A stretch of DNA of 64,000 nt from Celeribacter baekdonensis. Lineage in GTDB: Bacteria; Pseudomonadota; Alphaproteobacteria; Rhodobacterales; Rhodobacteraceae. Of this stretch, positions 18,401-25,795 are shown in pieces. A program made the translations under genes and the position numbers. Location: assembly GCF_003047105.1 (NCBI RefSeq), contig NZ_CP028477.1, positions 1 through 64,000 on the forward strand. The letters are read 5' to 3'. Below the pieces are notes generated by a model. It saw only the letters and a list, made by a program, of their open reading frames with translations, was not told where the DNA came from and searched no databases. Every line of letters begins with the position of its first letter. Positions within the stretch are counted from its first letter, which is position 1.

Positions 18401-18726
18401 CCGCCAACTTCCTCAGCGAAGTCCGAAAGGGCAAAGGTTCCGCCAGTTCGATCTGATCCCGTTTGGACAAGGGGAGCGATGGACCGGCGGGTCGGGGCCC
18501 AAGAAAGCTGAAAGAGGGGCCCCTCGCCCGGGCAGCAATGCGCCCCGAACCAGAAAATTCCCCTGCCCCACCACATGACCGTGGTGGGCCATTCCTCGCG
18601 GGAACAATTTTCCGGCCCGCGGCGCATTCTCCGCTGCGCTCCGATCCTGACGGATGCGGCCCGGTCGCCGCCGGTCCTGTTATCGCCCCATCCAAATCGG
18701 GTCAGATCAAACAGAGGAACCAGATA
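18401..18726. other. Spacer with an element shared with the DUF736 leaders
   Basis: No gene is seen. The 18-mer GGTGGGCCATTCCTCGCG at 18583-18600 is repeated exactly at 48311-48328, and its core ATTCCTCGCG again at 20795-20804, each time 100-130 nt upstream of a plasmid gene. The hairpin CCACCAC-ATGACC-GTGGTGG overlaps it. Confidence 0.5.
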
Positions 18727-19638
18727 ATGCCCCATCAGACAGACATCCAGGAGGAGACCGGCGTAACCTCCGCCATCCTCGACCACCTGGCACTTCATGG
18801 CGCAACGCCCGGGCCCGGCGATACCGATCATCGCCCCCTGCCCCAGCCCGACGAGGTCGAGCTCGCCATGGCGACCCTCTTCGACACGACCATCGGTCTC
18901 CTCACTGGCAGCCAGTTGGAAGACACTCTCGAAGAGGTGCTCTGGTCCCTCACTTCGATCTTCCATCGTCGGCTCACCCATATCCAGAAGCTTCTCGACG
19001 ACAATGAATTCGAGGTCCGGGAAAGTATGGCCATCCAGGACGGCTCCGAGGTCGCCTCGGTCGAACTCGAGCGCCTCCAGATGATCGGGCTGAAGCTCTG
19101 GGACCATCGCGACGCTTTCGAGCAGATGCGCGATCTAGCCGTGGACCACTTCTCTGCCGCCACGGGCTCGCCCTGGCTGCCCCGCACCGGATCCAAGGTC
19201 TCGCATCGCGGCTTGACCTCCGCCGTGGTGGACAGCCGGGCCTATCTCTCGGCCAAGCGCCGCAAGGAGACCGAGGTGCATTGCCCTGAAGGCACTCGGA
19301 TCGCTTTCTCAGGCGGTGACTATCACGCATATGATCTGATCTGGTCCGTCCTCGACGCTACGCACGCTAAATACCCCGACATGGTGCTCTTGCACGGTGG
19401 CACACCCAAAGGCGCCGAGATGATCGCGGCCCGTTGGGCAGATACCCGGGGTGTCACCCAGGTGGTCTTCAAACCCGACTGGAAGAGCCACGGCAAGGCC
19501 GCTCCCTTCAAGCGCAACGACAAGATGCTCGAGACCATGCCGCAGGGTCTGATCGCGACACCTGGTTCCGGTATCACCGAGAACATCGTCGACAAGGCCC
19601 GCAAGCTCGGGATCCGCATCAAGAGGATCGGGGCTTAG
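18727..19638 (+). CDS. DUF2493 / SLOG-domain protein
   Basis: This 303-aa protein has a helical N-terminal two-thirds (VELAMATLFDTTIGLLTGSQ, LEDTLEEVLWSLTSIFHRRL) and a C-terminal Rossmann-like SLOG/DUF2493 domain: GTRIAFSGGDYHAYDLIWSV, VLLHGGTPKGAEMIAARWAD, and TQVVFKPDWKSHGKAAPFKR with NDKML next. SLOG proteins bind nucleotides or related ligands. Plasmid members are uncharacterised. AGAGGA precedes ATG 18727. The leader shares an element with the two DUF736 genes, suggesting common control. Confidence 0.75.
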   Translation: MPHQTDIQEETGVTSAILDHLALHGATPGPGDTDHRPLPQPDEVELAMATLFDTTIGLLTGSQLEDTLEEVLWSLTSIFHRRLTHIQKLLDDNEFEVRESMAIQDGSEVASVELERLQMIGLKLWDHRDAFEQMRDLAVDHFSAATGSPWLPRTGSKVSHRGLTSAVVDSRAYLSAKRRKETEVHCPEGTRIAFSGGDYHAYDLIWSVLDATHAKYPDMVLLHGGTPKGAEMIAARWADTRGVTQVVFKPDWKSHGKAAPFKRNDKMLETMPQGLIATPGSGITENIVDKARKLGIRIKRIGA

Positions 19639-19646
19639 GCCCCGAT

Positions 19647-19940
19647 TCACGCGCCGCGCAAGAGATCCTGCACGACAGAAGGCTTCTTTGCGATCAATGC
19701 GAGCAGTACCTGCGCCGGGCCTGTCGGTTGCCGACGTCCATGTTCCCAGTTCAGCAGCGTGCCTTTCGCGACGCCAATGCTCTTGGCGAACTCTGCCTGC
19801 GACAGGCCAGTTCGTTGCCGGACTTCGGCGACATCGACCTCCGCCACGGAAAGTTCATGTACCTTCGCGCCTGCCAAATCGCCATCTGCGAAGGCCAGAG
19901 CCTCTTCCAGCCCCTTGGTGATGGATTCGAATGCACTCAT
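19647..19940 (-). CDS. HTH antitoxin, HigA/NadS-like
   Basis: The 97-aa protein carries a Cro/CI-type helix-turn-helix near residues 38-90: VAEVRQRTGLSQAEFAKSIG, then VAKGTLLNWEHGRRQPTGPA. It lies downstream of the toxin gene and overlaps it by ATGA at 19937-19940, the order seen in higBA pairs. Antitoxins of this class neutralise the toxin and repress their own operon. The palindrome at 20307-20325 is the likely operator. Confidence 0.8.
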   Translation of the reverse strand: MSAFESITKGLEEALAFADGDLAGAKVHELSVAEVDVAEVRQRTGLSQAEFAKSIGVAKGTLLNWEHGRRQPTGPAQVLLALIAKKPSVVQDLLRGA

Positions 19941-20278
19941 GTTGCGTCTCCATATTTCGCGACAAGCGCCTTGCTCATCTCTACCGCCGCGGCCTGCTCA
20001 GACTTCGACAGGTTGGCTTTCTCATTCTTGGCAAAGACCGTAATCAGAAAGATCGGCATATGGGTCCCGCCAAAGACATACACCGTCCTGAAGCCGCCGC
20101 TCTTTCCGCCCCCCTCTCTCGGGATGCGGACCTTCCGAAGTCCGCCGCCAAGAGAGACTCCAGCTTCCGGATTGGCGGCGATGAAGTCGATCGCGGCCTC
20201 TCGCTCCTGGTCCGACATGATTGCCTTGGCGCGCCTCTGAAATTCGGGCAGTTCGACCACTGTTTGCAATCGTGTCAT
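19937..20278 (-). CDS. RelE/HigB-superfamily toxin
   Basis: The 113-aa product fits RelE/HigB-type mRNA interferases: ELPEFQRRAKAIMSDQEREA, AIDFIAANPEAGVSLGGGLR, VRIPREGGGKSGGFRTVYVF and MPIFLITVFAKNEKANLSKS. The GGxRxxYxF and FAKNEKANLS motifs are typical of this group. I chose ATG 20278 (MTRLQTVV) over codons further right because a good promoter covers that upstream part. The chosen start lies only 9 nt past the -10, so the mRNA may be nearly leaderless. It is co-translated with the antitoxin. Confidence 0.8.
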   Translation of the reverse strand: MTRLQTVVELPEFQRRAKAIMSDQEREAAIDFIAANPEAGVSLGGGLRKVRIPREGGGKSGGFRTVYVFGGTHMPIFLITVFAKNEKANLSKSEQAAAVEMSKALVAKYGDAT

Positions 20279-20287
20279 CTCTTGTCC

Positions 20288-20325
20288 CATATAGGTTTCG
20301 GCAGTGTATGTGTCAATGACGTATA
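20288..20325 (-). promoter_or_regulatory. Promoter and operator of the higBA-like pair
   Basis: On the minus strand, TTGACA (20311-20316), a 17-nt spacer and TATATG (20288-20293) form a good sigma70 promoter. The -35 lies inside an imperfect inverted repeat TATGTGTCA-A-TGACGTATA (20307-20325, 7 of 9 pairs), a likely autoregulation site. Confidence 0.65.
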
Positions 20326-20335
20326 GCATGAGCAC

Positions 20336-20917
20336 TGGAAGGACAAGTCGGCGACGCTTGCCGGAGCTAGAGAGGATGTCCCGTCCGTTGGTAGCGGCGG
20401 CCCTTGGTCAAATGTCCTGTCGCATTTTCTGACCTAGCCAACCAGCCGGGCTGTCATCTAGGGCTATTGGGTGGTTGCGGTGTCTCGTGGCGAGCCGGCC
20501 TTTCGTTCCACGCTCTTATCGCGCCGAGCACACCTCCGCATCGTGGGCGCTTCAGCGAAGACTATCGGCACGTTAGTGATCCTGGGGATGCGACTTTGAC
20601 GTCTGGACTATGTCTCATCTTCGGAGAATTAGGAAGGAGCCAAGACCTTCGTGGCATCTCCCTCGGCTGTTCACCCTGTTTCATTCGCAGCCATCGCACT
20701 TCTCCTTTTGTCTGAGTTGCATGACATGCTGGTCGCAGCTGTCGTCCCGTCCACAAAGGTTGTCGCCGATCTTTTTCCCCTGACCCTGCGGGTTATTCCT
20801 CGCGGATCAAAAAGACCGGCGCCTGCCCCTCTCCAGCTCACGCTCCGCCTTCGGTGTGTCCGGGCCTTGGCCAGCTGCAAGGTGACCATCATTGCAACGC
20901 AAACAAGGAGAAGAGCA
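20336..20917. other. Spacer; right part is a duplicated DUF736 leader
   Basis: I see no gene with a ribosome site or known pattern here. From about 20650 on, the sequence is homologous to about 48160-48439, the leader of the second DUF736 gene. The shared core TTGCATGACATG to TTTTTCCCCTGACCC is almost unchanged. Confidence 0.6.
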
Positions 20918-21256
20918 ATGACCACGAACTGCATCAAATTCACCAGCGCCGACTTTGAGACCGCCAAGGGCGTCGGCTCCATCTCGACCCTGACTTTTGA
21001 TCTCGACATCACGGTCGAACCCGTCGCGAGCGCGAACCCGATGGCCCCCACGCACCGCGTCCTCGGCCGCTCCCCGCGCGGCAAGCTGGTCGAGTGCGGC
21101 GGCATCTGGAAGAAGCAGAACAAGGAGACCGGCGCCGACTACTACACGCTGACCATCCGCGATCACGGCTTCAACGCCAATCTCGGCAAGGCCGCGAACC
21201 AGGACGATCTGTCCCTGCAGGCCGTCATCCCTTGGGGTCCCAAAGACGCCACCTGA
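20650..21256 (+). repeat. Large direct repeat, copy 1 (leader plus DUF736 gene)
   Basis: About 600 bp, comprising leader and whole gene, repeat at 48160-48778 in the same orientation. The coding part differs at only a few scattered sites. The two copies bracket about 27.5 kb containing repABC, the transposon, the defence genes and the mutasome. Confidence 0.8.
20918..21256 (+). CDS. DUF736 family protein, copy 1
   Basis: The 112-aa protein has the DUF736 single-domain pattern: an N-terminal beta-rich half, MAPTHRVLGRSPRGKLVECG, then GGIWKKQNKETGADYYTLTI and the ending LSLQAVIPWGPKDAT. Family members are small plasmid-borne proteins of unknown function, common in Rhizobiales and Rhodobacterales and often near replication or transfer genes. 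AAGGAGAAG precedes ATG 20918. A nearly identical copy lies at 48440. The two differ at about seven residues. Confidence 0.85.
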   Translation: MTTNCIKFTSADFETAKGVGSISTLTFDLDITVEPVASANPMAPTHRVLGRSPRGKLVECGGIWKKQNKETGADYYTLTIRDHGFNANLGKAANQDDLSLQAVIPWGPKDAT

Positions 21257-21264
21257 AACCAAAG

Positions 21265-21288
21265 TTGGCGGGGGCTTACCTCCGCCAA
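21265..21288 (+). terminator. Hairpin after DUF736 copy 1
   Basis: TTGGCGG / CCGCCAA with a 10-nt loop follows the stop codon by 9 nt, then TTCGTTT. It lies just left of the first parS-like palindrome and differs from the terminator after the other DUF736 copy. Confidence 0.45.
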
Positions 21289-21292
21289 TTCG

Positions 21293-21306
21293 TTTACAGC
21301 TGTAAA
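21293..21306. promoter_or_regulatory. parS: parS-like palindrome 1, upstream of repA
   Basis: TTTACAGCTGTAAA is a perfect 14-bp palindrome, 150 bp before repA. The same core occurs inside repB and, with a changed centre, at the repB 3' end. repABC plasmids carry such palindromes as RepB binding sites. Confidence 0.75.
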
Positions 21307-21454
21307 ATCAACCTAGATCGCGGTCGTGGATATAGTCTCTTCAAGCGTTGATAGACACTAAATAGAGGAAAAATCTTGACTTAGTCGCGTGAATCACTGC
21401 TTTTATCCCCAAGTGGCGCGAAAAAGGCCACATTTTCGAAATTGGGGCAACCAG

Positions 21455-22639
21455 ATGATTCCTGTGACACCATTGGCAAGTGAGCGCCCTTCGGCTCTTG
21501 CAACGGAGATTTCCGAACGACTCAACGCTGCCATCAGGGAACATCTGCTCTCTGCTTTTGCCCCAGACAACACTAAGACGCTACGCTCTTTTTCGGCACC
21601 TGAGGCCGCTGAGCTCTTGGGAGTATCCGGACAGTTCATGCGAAAGGTTCACGCTGAGGGTACAATCCCTGAACCAGACGATATCCGGGGTGGCCGGCGC
21701 TACTATACAGCCCAAGAGATATGGGACGCGCGCGAAGTTCTAGAGAAGACCTCTCGGAAGAAAGGCCGTTATCTGCCTCGCCGCTCGGGAGAGGAGCAGT
21801 TGCAAATTTGGCAGCTGATGAATTTCAAAGGTGGTTCTAGTAAGAGCACGACGAGCGTCCACCTCGCTCACTACTTTGCTCTTCGAGGATATCGGGTCTT
21901 GGTTGTTGATCTGGATCCTCAGGGATCTCTCACATCAATGTGCGGGATCAGCCCTGAAATCGAGTTCGATGGACTGACTGTCTATGATGCGATCCGCTAC
22001 GACGAGCCGGTGAACATGGCTGATGTCGTCGTTCCAACATACTTTCCAGGGCTCTCGATTGCGCCGTCCCGCTTGATGCTGTCTGAGTTTGAGACTGAGT
22101 CGGCCGTTCATTCGAACCCAGACCAACCATTCTTTACTCGTATCCGAAATGCTTTGGCACAGGTAGAAGATGATTTTGATCTGGTGTTGATGGACAGCCC
22201 GCCACAGCTTGGTTTCTTGACCATTGCTGGGATGGCTGCCGCTAGTTCTTTGATTGTCCCTCTAACGCCATCGATGTTGGACGTTTCGTCAACTGCTCAG
22301 TTTCTTGAGCTAGCCGGAGCGTATATGGGTGTGATTGAGGATGCTGGCGCAACTCTCCAATATGATCACTTCAAATTTCTGATCACGCGAGACGAACCGA
22401 CGGACGTTCCCTCTCAGCAGCTAACGTCTTTCATGCGGGCTTTGTTTCAAGACCGTGTCATGTCGGCAACCGCCTTGAAGAGCACAGCGATCAGTGACGC
22501 GACCATGCTAAAGCAGTCGATTTATGAGGTGGTCCGTTCCGAAATGACACGGGCCACATATGACCGTGCAAAGGGTTCCATGGATGCTGTGGGACATGAG
22601 GTCGAAACGATGATCCAACAATCGTGGGGGCGTAAGTAA
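21455..22639 (+). CDS. repA: Plasmid partition ATPase RepA
   Basis: RepA is the ParA-type ATPase of repABC replicons. With RepB it segregates the plasmid and represses the operon. The 394-aa protein has an N-terminal helix-turn-helix region (FSAPEAAELLGVSGQFMRKV), then the deviant Walker A KGGSSKSTTSVHLAHYFALR near residue 130, Walker A' VVDLDPQGSLTSMCG, and Walker B LVLMDSPPQLGFLTIAG. Length and domain order are those of RepA. ATG 21455 was chosen because the residues upstream do not match the family. Its ribosome site is weak. repA and repB overlap by one base (TAATG). Confidence 0.92.
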   Translation: MIPVTPLASERPSALATEISERLNAAIREHLLSAFAPDNTKTLRSFSAPEAAELLGVSGQFMRKVHAEGTIPEPDDIRGGRRYYTAQEIWDAREVLEKTSRKKGRYLPRRSGEEQLQIWQLMNFKGGSSKSTTSVHLAHYFALRGYRVLVVDLDPQGSLTSMCGISPEIEFDGLTVYDAIRYDEPVNMADVVVPTYFPGLSIAPSRLMLSEFETESAVHSNPDQPFFTRIRNALAQVEDDFDLVLMDSPPQLGFLTIAGMAAASSLIVPLTPSMLDVSSTAQFLELAGAYMGVIEDAGATLQYDHFKFLITRDEPTDVPSQQLTSFMRALFQDRVMSATALKSTAISDATMLKQSIYEVVRSEMTRATYDRAKGSMDAVGHEVETMIQQSWGRK

Positions 22640-23610
22640 TGGCTAGGAAATCACTTCGCGATATGTCCGGAATTGCAAATACGATCGCTCGTTCTGGCGG
22701 CGCGCCGTCAGAGAGGTCGTCGAAGACCAGTGCTCCGGCTTTGGGTGCCCTTCAAGGTTCTCTGGCATCTATCCGAGAAATTGATCCCAATATAATCGAC
22801 GATTGGGGGCCAGTAGATCGCCTTGAAGAGTTTACAGCTGTAAACGTCGAAGACGATGACGAGAGCTTCGAAGGACTAAAGAACAGCATCCGAGAAGGTG
22901 GTCAGCAAGTGCCCATTCTCGTTCGGCGTTCAAAGGCGATTGAAGGGCATTTCGAGGCTATTTACGGGCGGCGGCGCTTAAAGGCCTGCCGCGAAATCGG
23001 AATCAAGGTTCGCGCGAACGTCCAAGATATCGACGATGCTACGGCTTTGCTGGCGAAAGGGCTGGAAAATGCCGCGCGCCGGAACCTCTCTTTTTACGAG
23101 AAGGCGCGGTTCGCCGTGGCCATCCAGACAGCGGGCCACGACGCGGCAACTGTTCGGCAGGTTCTCAATCTCTCTCCGTCGGGTCATTCGCACCTTACAA
23201 AGGTAACACAGAACGTCCCGGTCAAGATCGGCGACCTGATTGGCGCGGCACCAAAGTCCGGGCGTCCAAAATGGACGGAGCTGGCTGAATTATTTCTCTC
23301 AAAGAAGCTAACTGAACGCGTAGCGCTCGATATCTTGGCCAGAATCAGCGCCTCATCGGGTTCGGATGATCGCCTCGAATTTCTCATTAGGGAAGCGACT
23401 AAGCGCGGTGCGAAGACGTCGAGCGGGGTTAGAGAGATAACGCCGTTGGAAGGCGTGACTATCAAAGCTGGCCGCGGAACATTGTCATTGTCAGTCAAGA
23501 AGTCTGGCGCGAACGCTGAGTTTGCAACCTGGCTTGAGAGCAATCTCGCAGAGATAATCAAAAAATCCTATGCCGAATTTACAGATGTAAATTTGGTGGA
23601 TGACAACTGA
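22639..23610 (+). CDS. repB: Plasmid partition protein RepB
   Basis: RepB is the ParB-type centromere-binding partner of RepA. The 323-aa protein starts MARKSLRDMSGIANTIARSG, the RepA-contact helix region, and contains the ParB core VPILVRRSKAIEGHFEAIYG followed by RRRLKACREIG. The KorB-like helix-turn-helix is ENAARRNLSFYEKARFAVAI to VRQVLNLSPSGHSHLTKVTQ. The coding sequence itself carries a parS-like palindrome at 22830 and a second at its last codons. It is translationally coupled to repA. Confidence 0.92.
   Translation: MARKSLRDMSGIANTIARSGGAPSERSSKTSAPALGALQGSLASIREIDPNIIDDWGPVDRLEEFTAVNVEDDDESFEGLKNSIREGGQQVPILVRRSKAIEGHFEAIYGRRRLKACREIGIKVRANVQDIDDATALLAKGLENAARRNLSFYEKARFAVAIQTAGHDAATVRQVLNLSPSGHSHLTKVTQNVPVKIGDLIGAAPKSGRPKWTELAELFLSKKLTERVALDILARISASSGSDDRLEFLIREATKRGAKTSSGVREITPLEGVTIKAGRGTLSLSVKKSGANAEFATWLESNLAEIIKKSYAEFTDVNLVDDN
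22830..22845. promoter_or_regulatory. parS: parS-like palindrome 2, inside repB
   Basis: GTTTACAGCTGTAAAC is a perfect 16-bp palindrome within the repB coding region. It has the GTT...GC...AAC form known for repABC parS sites. Confidence 0.75.
23576..23593. promoter_or_regulatory. parS: parS-like palindrome 3, repB 3' end
   Basis: AATTTACA-GA-TGTAAATT has perfect 8-bp arms around a GA centre. It shares the TTTACA/TGTAAA arms with the other two sites but lacks the GC centre, so binding may be weaker. Confidence 0.6.
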
Positions 23611-23639
23611 GGACGAGCAGAAAGGAGGAACGGCAAACA

Positions 23640-23688
23640 AAGAAAACCCCCGAAACCGGAGCTTCGAGGGCTGCTGCGCAGAGCGCAA
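23640..23688 (-). ncRNA. Antisense counter-transcribed RNA (inc RNA) of repABC
   Basis: In repABC plasmids a small antisense RNA between repB and repC limits RepC synthesis and sets incompatibility. On the minus strand there is a possible promoter: AGCCAA (23717-23722, read TTGGCT) and AGATTA (23694-23699, read TAATCT), 17 nt apart. About 50 nt further is a terminator: an 8-bp stem CCCTCGAA / TTCGGGGG (23647-23670, one wobble) followed by TTTTC. Position, size and strand all fit. The promoter hexamers are weak matches. Confidence 0.65.
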
Positions 23689-23785
23689 TTCTTAGATTAG
23701 ACACCTGGAATCTAGCAGCCAACGAATCACCACACAAGAGAAAACGCTTCTGAGCGAACGGGATTTCTTTGTTGCTGGCATAAAG

Positions 23786-25144
23786 ATGGAAAAAATTAGT
23801 GATGCTCCACAGGGAGCGGCTGAGACAGTCATGTCTCAGAACAAGAGAGTTATGTCTAACATAAGCCATCCGTCAGGGTGGCGAAAAGCAACGGCCGGGC
23901 TGGCTACGGCTGAGCAGCTTGCCCTAGCCGGTGAACGGGTGGCAGTACCCAAAACGCGGGCCTTCGTCGCCGTGAAGCGGGTGGGGGCCTACATTGGCCT
24001 CAAGGCAGGAGACATGATGCTCCTCGACACGCTCGGGGCCTTTACCCAGGCTCAAGACTGGGAGGAAGGGCAGCGTCCGATCGTCTGGGCGTCGAACGCC
24101 TATCTGACGGAGCAGACCGGGTTCTCGCTCTCCGCGCTCAAGCGCCATGCACGGCGGCTTGCTGAGATCGGCGTGATTTCCTTCCAGGATAGCCCCAATG
24201 GCAAGCGCTGGGGCCGCAGGAACGCAGATGGGCGTATCGTTGAGGCCTACGGCTTCGATCTGTCGCCGCTTTCGGCGCGTGTCGATGAGTTCGAGGGACT
24301 TCATGCCGAGTTGCAGGCCGAGCGCGAGCTCTGCCAGCGCCTGAAGCGTCAGATCACTGTGGCGCGCCGGATGATCCGAGCCCGGATCGAGGCGGCTATC
24401 AGCAACGCGCTGCGCGGGCCCTGGAGCCAATTCACGGGGCTCTTTGAGGAGCTCTTGGACCGTCTTCCGCGCCGTCAGGAAGCCTCCGAGCAGCTTGTAC
24501 GTTTGCTCACCTGGTTCAAGGAACTCCAGGAACGGGTGGAGGCGGCCTATCTCAAAGCGACTGGCACGGCGAAGCTTGTGGAAAACACTGGTAATATTGA
24601 TGCCCAAGTCATGGAGAAGACTCAAGAAATGAACCCCAAGGAGGCCATTTTCGAACCTCACATACTAACTACAAATCAACTTAATCCTGTAACTAGTAAT
24701 TCCTCTGAAAAAGAGGAAACGGCGGGTGTGGTGCACAATCCTCTACCCGAAGAGCAGGTTGATAGGGATCTGGAAGACTGGGTTGCCGAGGTGCGCAAGA
24801 AGCGGATGGCGCTCGATCTGCCGACAATCATGCAAGCCTGTCCGGAATTCGCGTCCTGGGCCCGCAATATGGGTGGTTTCCTTAAGGATTGGGGCGATCT
24901 GCACCGGGTTGCCGGCCAGCTTAGGCCAATGATCGGTATCTCTGAGCATGCCTGGAACGTGGCGCAGGATCAAATGGGCACCCAGGTGGCCACGGCCGCG
25001 TTTGCGCTCGTTTTCGAGAAACACAGCGCAGGCGAGGTTGCCTCACCCGGCGGATATCTGCGGGGTATGCTCGAGAAAGACGGGGCAGGGGAGCTGCATC
25101 TCGAGCGCAGCTTTTATGGTAGGCTCAGTGGGCAGGCGGCATGA
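23786..25144 (+). CDS. repC: Replication initiator RepC
   Basis: RepC starts replication of repABC plasmids from an origin inside its own gene. The 452-aa protein shows the conserved start SGWRKATAGLATAEQLALAG, VGAYIGLKAGDMMLLDTLGA and a winged-helix region with YLTEQTGFSLSALKRHARRL. After a variable middle, rich in charged residues, the C-terminal domain has ACPEFASWARNMGGFLKDWG, LRPMIGISEHAWNVAQDQMG and PGGYLRGMLEKDGAGELHLE. The start is uncertain. ATG 23786 is the first codon, but ATG 23831 or 23852, nearer the conserved part, are possible. Confidence 0.92.
   Translation: MEKISDAPQGAAETVMSQNKRVMSNISHPSGWRKATAGLATAEQLALAGERVAVPKTRAFVAVKRVGAYIGLKAGDMMLLDTLGAFTQAQDWEEGQRPIVWASNAYLTEQTGFSLSALKRHARRLAEIGVISFQDSPNGKRWGRRNADGRIVEAYGFDLSPLSARVDEFEGLHAELQAERELCQRLKRQITVARRMIRARIEAAISNALRGPWSQFTGLFEELLDRLPRRQEASEQLVRLLTWFKELQERVEAAYLKATGTAKLVENTGNIDAQVMEKTQEMNPKEAIFEPHILTTNQLNPVTSNSSEKEETAGVVHNPLPEEQVDRDLEDWVAEVRKKRMALDLPTIMQACPEFASWARNMGGFLKDWGDLHRVAGQLRPMIGISEHAWNVAQDQMGTQVATAAFALVFEKHSAGEVASPGGYLRGMLEKDGAGELHLERSFYGRLSGQAA
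24585..24720. other. AT-rich patch in repC, probable oriV
   Basis: Within otherwise GC-rich repC, this stretch is clearly AT-rich (for example CATACTAACTACAAATCAAC near 24660) and encodes the non-conserved linker. In studied repABC plasmids the origin lies in such an AT-rich tract in the middle of repC. The location is inferred from composition only. Confidence 0.5.
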
Positions 25145-25148
25145 CGTA

Positions 25149-25182
25149 TTGATCAATAAGTGGCGTTGGCATATATTGCCAA
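25149..25182 (+). promoter_or_regulatory. Promoter and operator of parDE
   Basis: TTGATC (25149-25154), a 17-nt spacer and TATATT (25172-25177) form a good promoter. The -10 lies in the centre of the inverted repeat TTGGCA-TATAT-TGCCAA (25166-25182), so a repressor bound there would block it. Confidence 0.65.
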
Positions 25183-25199
25183 TAAAGGAGACCTGACCC

Positions 25200-25457
25200 A
25201 TGGTGACACGCAACGTTGTCCTGACTGAAACCCAAGACCATCTGGTTCAAGCACTAGTGGCGTCCGGGCGCTACCAGAATGTGAGTGAAGCAATGCGCGC
25301 TGGCCTGAGGCTGCTCGAGCAGGAAGAGGCGCAGATCACGAGCATCCGCCAAGGGCTTCTCGAAGGTCTGGCGCAGGCCAAGGCGGGTGATCTTGCTGAG
25401 GGCAGTGGCAAAGATGCGATCCGTAGGGCCTTTGCGGCTGCGCACGCGCGTTCATGA
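25200..25457 (+). CDS. parD: ParD-like antitoxin (CC2985 type)
   Basis: The 85-aa protein has the ribbon-helix-helix ParD pattern: VTRNVVLTETQDHLVQALVA, SGRYQNVSEAMRAGLRLLEQ, followed by the acidic-helical toxin-binding tail. Such antitoxins bind and neutralise ParE and repress the operon. AAAGGAG precedes the ATG. The gene overlaps the toxin by ATGA. Lying just after repC, it is well placed for post-segregational plasmid maintenance. Confidence 0.85.
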   Translation: MVTRNVVLTETQDHLVQALVASGRYQNVSEAMRAGLRLLEQEEAQITSIRQGLLEGLAQAKAGDLAEGSGKDAIRRAFAAAHARS

Positions 25458-25789
25458 GCCGATCCTTCCGGCTGACCCGTCGTGCGGAAGCCAGCCTCAC
25501 TGAAATCGCCAGATGGACGGTCGAAACTTTCGGGCTGCGCCAAGCAGAGCTTTACGAGGCCGAATTGCTCAACCGCTGTGAAAGTATCCTGAATGGCCAA
25601 GCCCATAGTCGGAGTTGCGCAGTTCTCGTTGATGATGTCGAAGATCTGCGGTTCATAAGGGCAGGAGAGCATTTCCTGGTCTTTCTGGATCGATCGGACG
25701 AGGTCATCATCGTGGATATAATCCATTCCCGCAGCGATCTCCCTCGCCATGTTGCCTCACTTTCGGCTTTGAAGTCCGAGGACTCCTGA
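25454..25789 (+). CDS. parE: ParE/RelE-family toxin
   Basis: This 111-aa toxin has the ParE pattern: FRLTRRAEASLTEIARWTVE, FGLRQAELYEAELLNRCESI, and the C-terminal strands LRFIRAGEHFLVFLDRSDEV and IIVDIIHSRSDLPRHV. ParE proteins poison DNA gyrase, though some RelE-like members cut mRNA. The family assignment does not decide between these. It is co-translated with its antitoxin and ends 6 bp before the convergent integrase gene. Confidence 0.85.
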   Translation: MSRSFRLTRRAEASLTEIARWTVETFGLRQAELYEAELLNRCESILNGQAHSRSCAVLVDDVEDLRFIRAGEHFLVFLDRSDEVIIVDIIHSRSDLPRHVASLSALKSEDS

Positions 25790-25795
25790 TCCACG

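Noticed and set aside
20404..20715. Plus-strand frame of 103 codons before DUF736 copy 1
   Set aside because: No ribosome site, no recognisable product, and it ends inside the duplicated leader.
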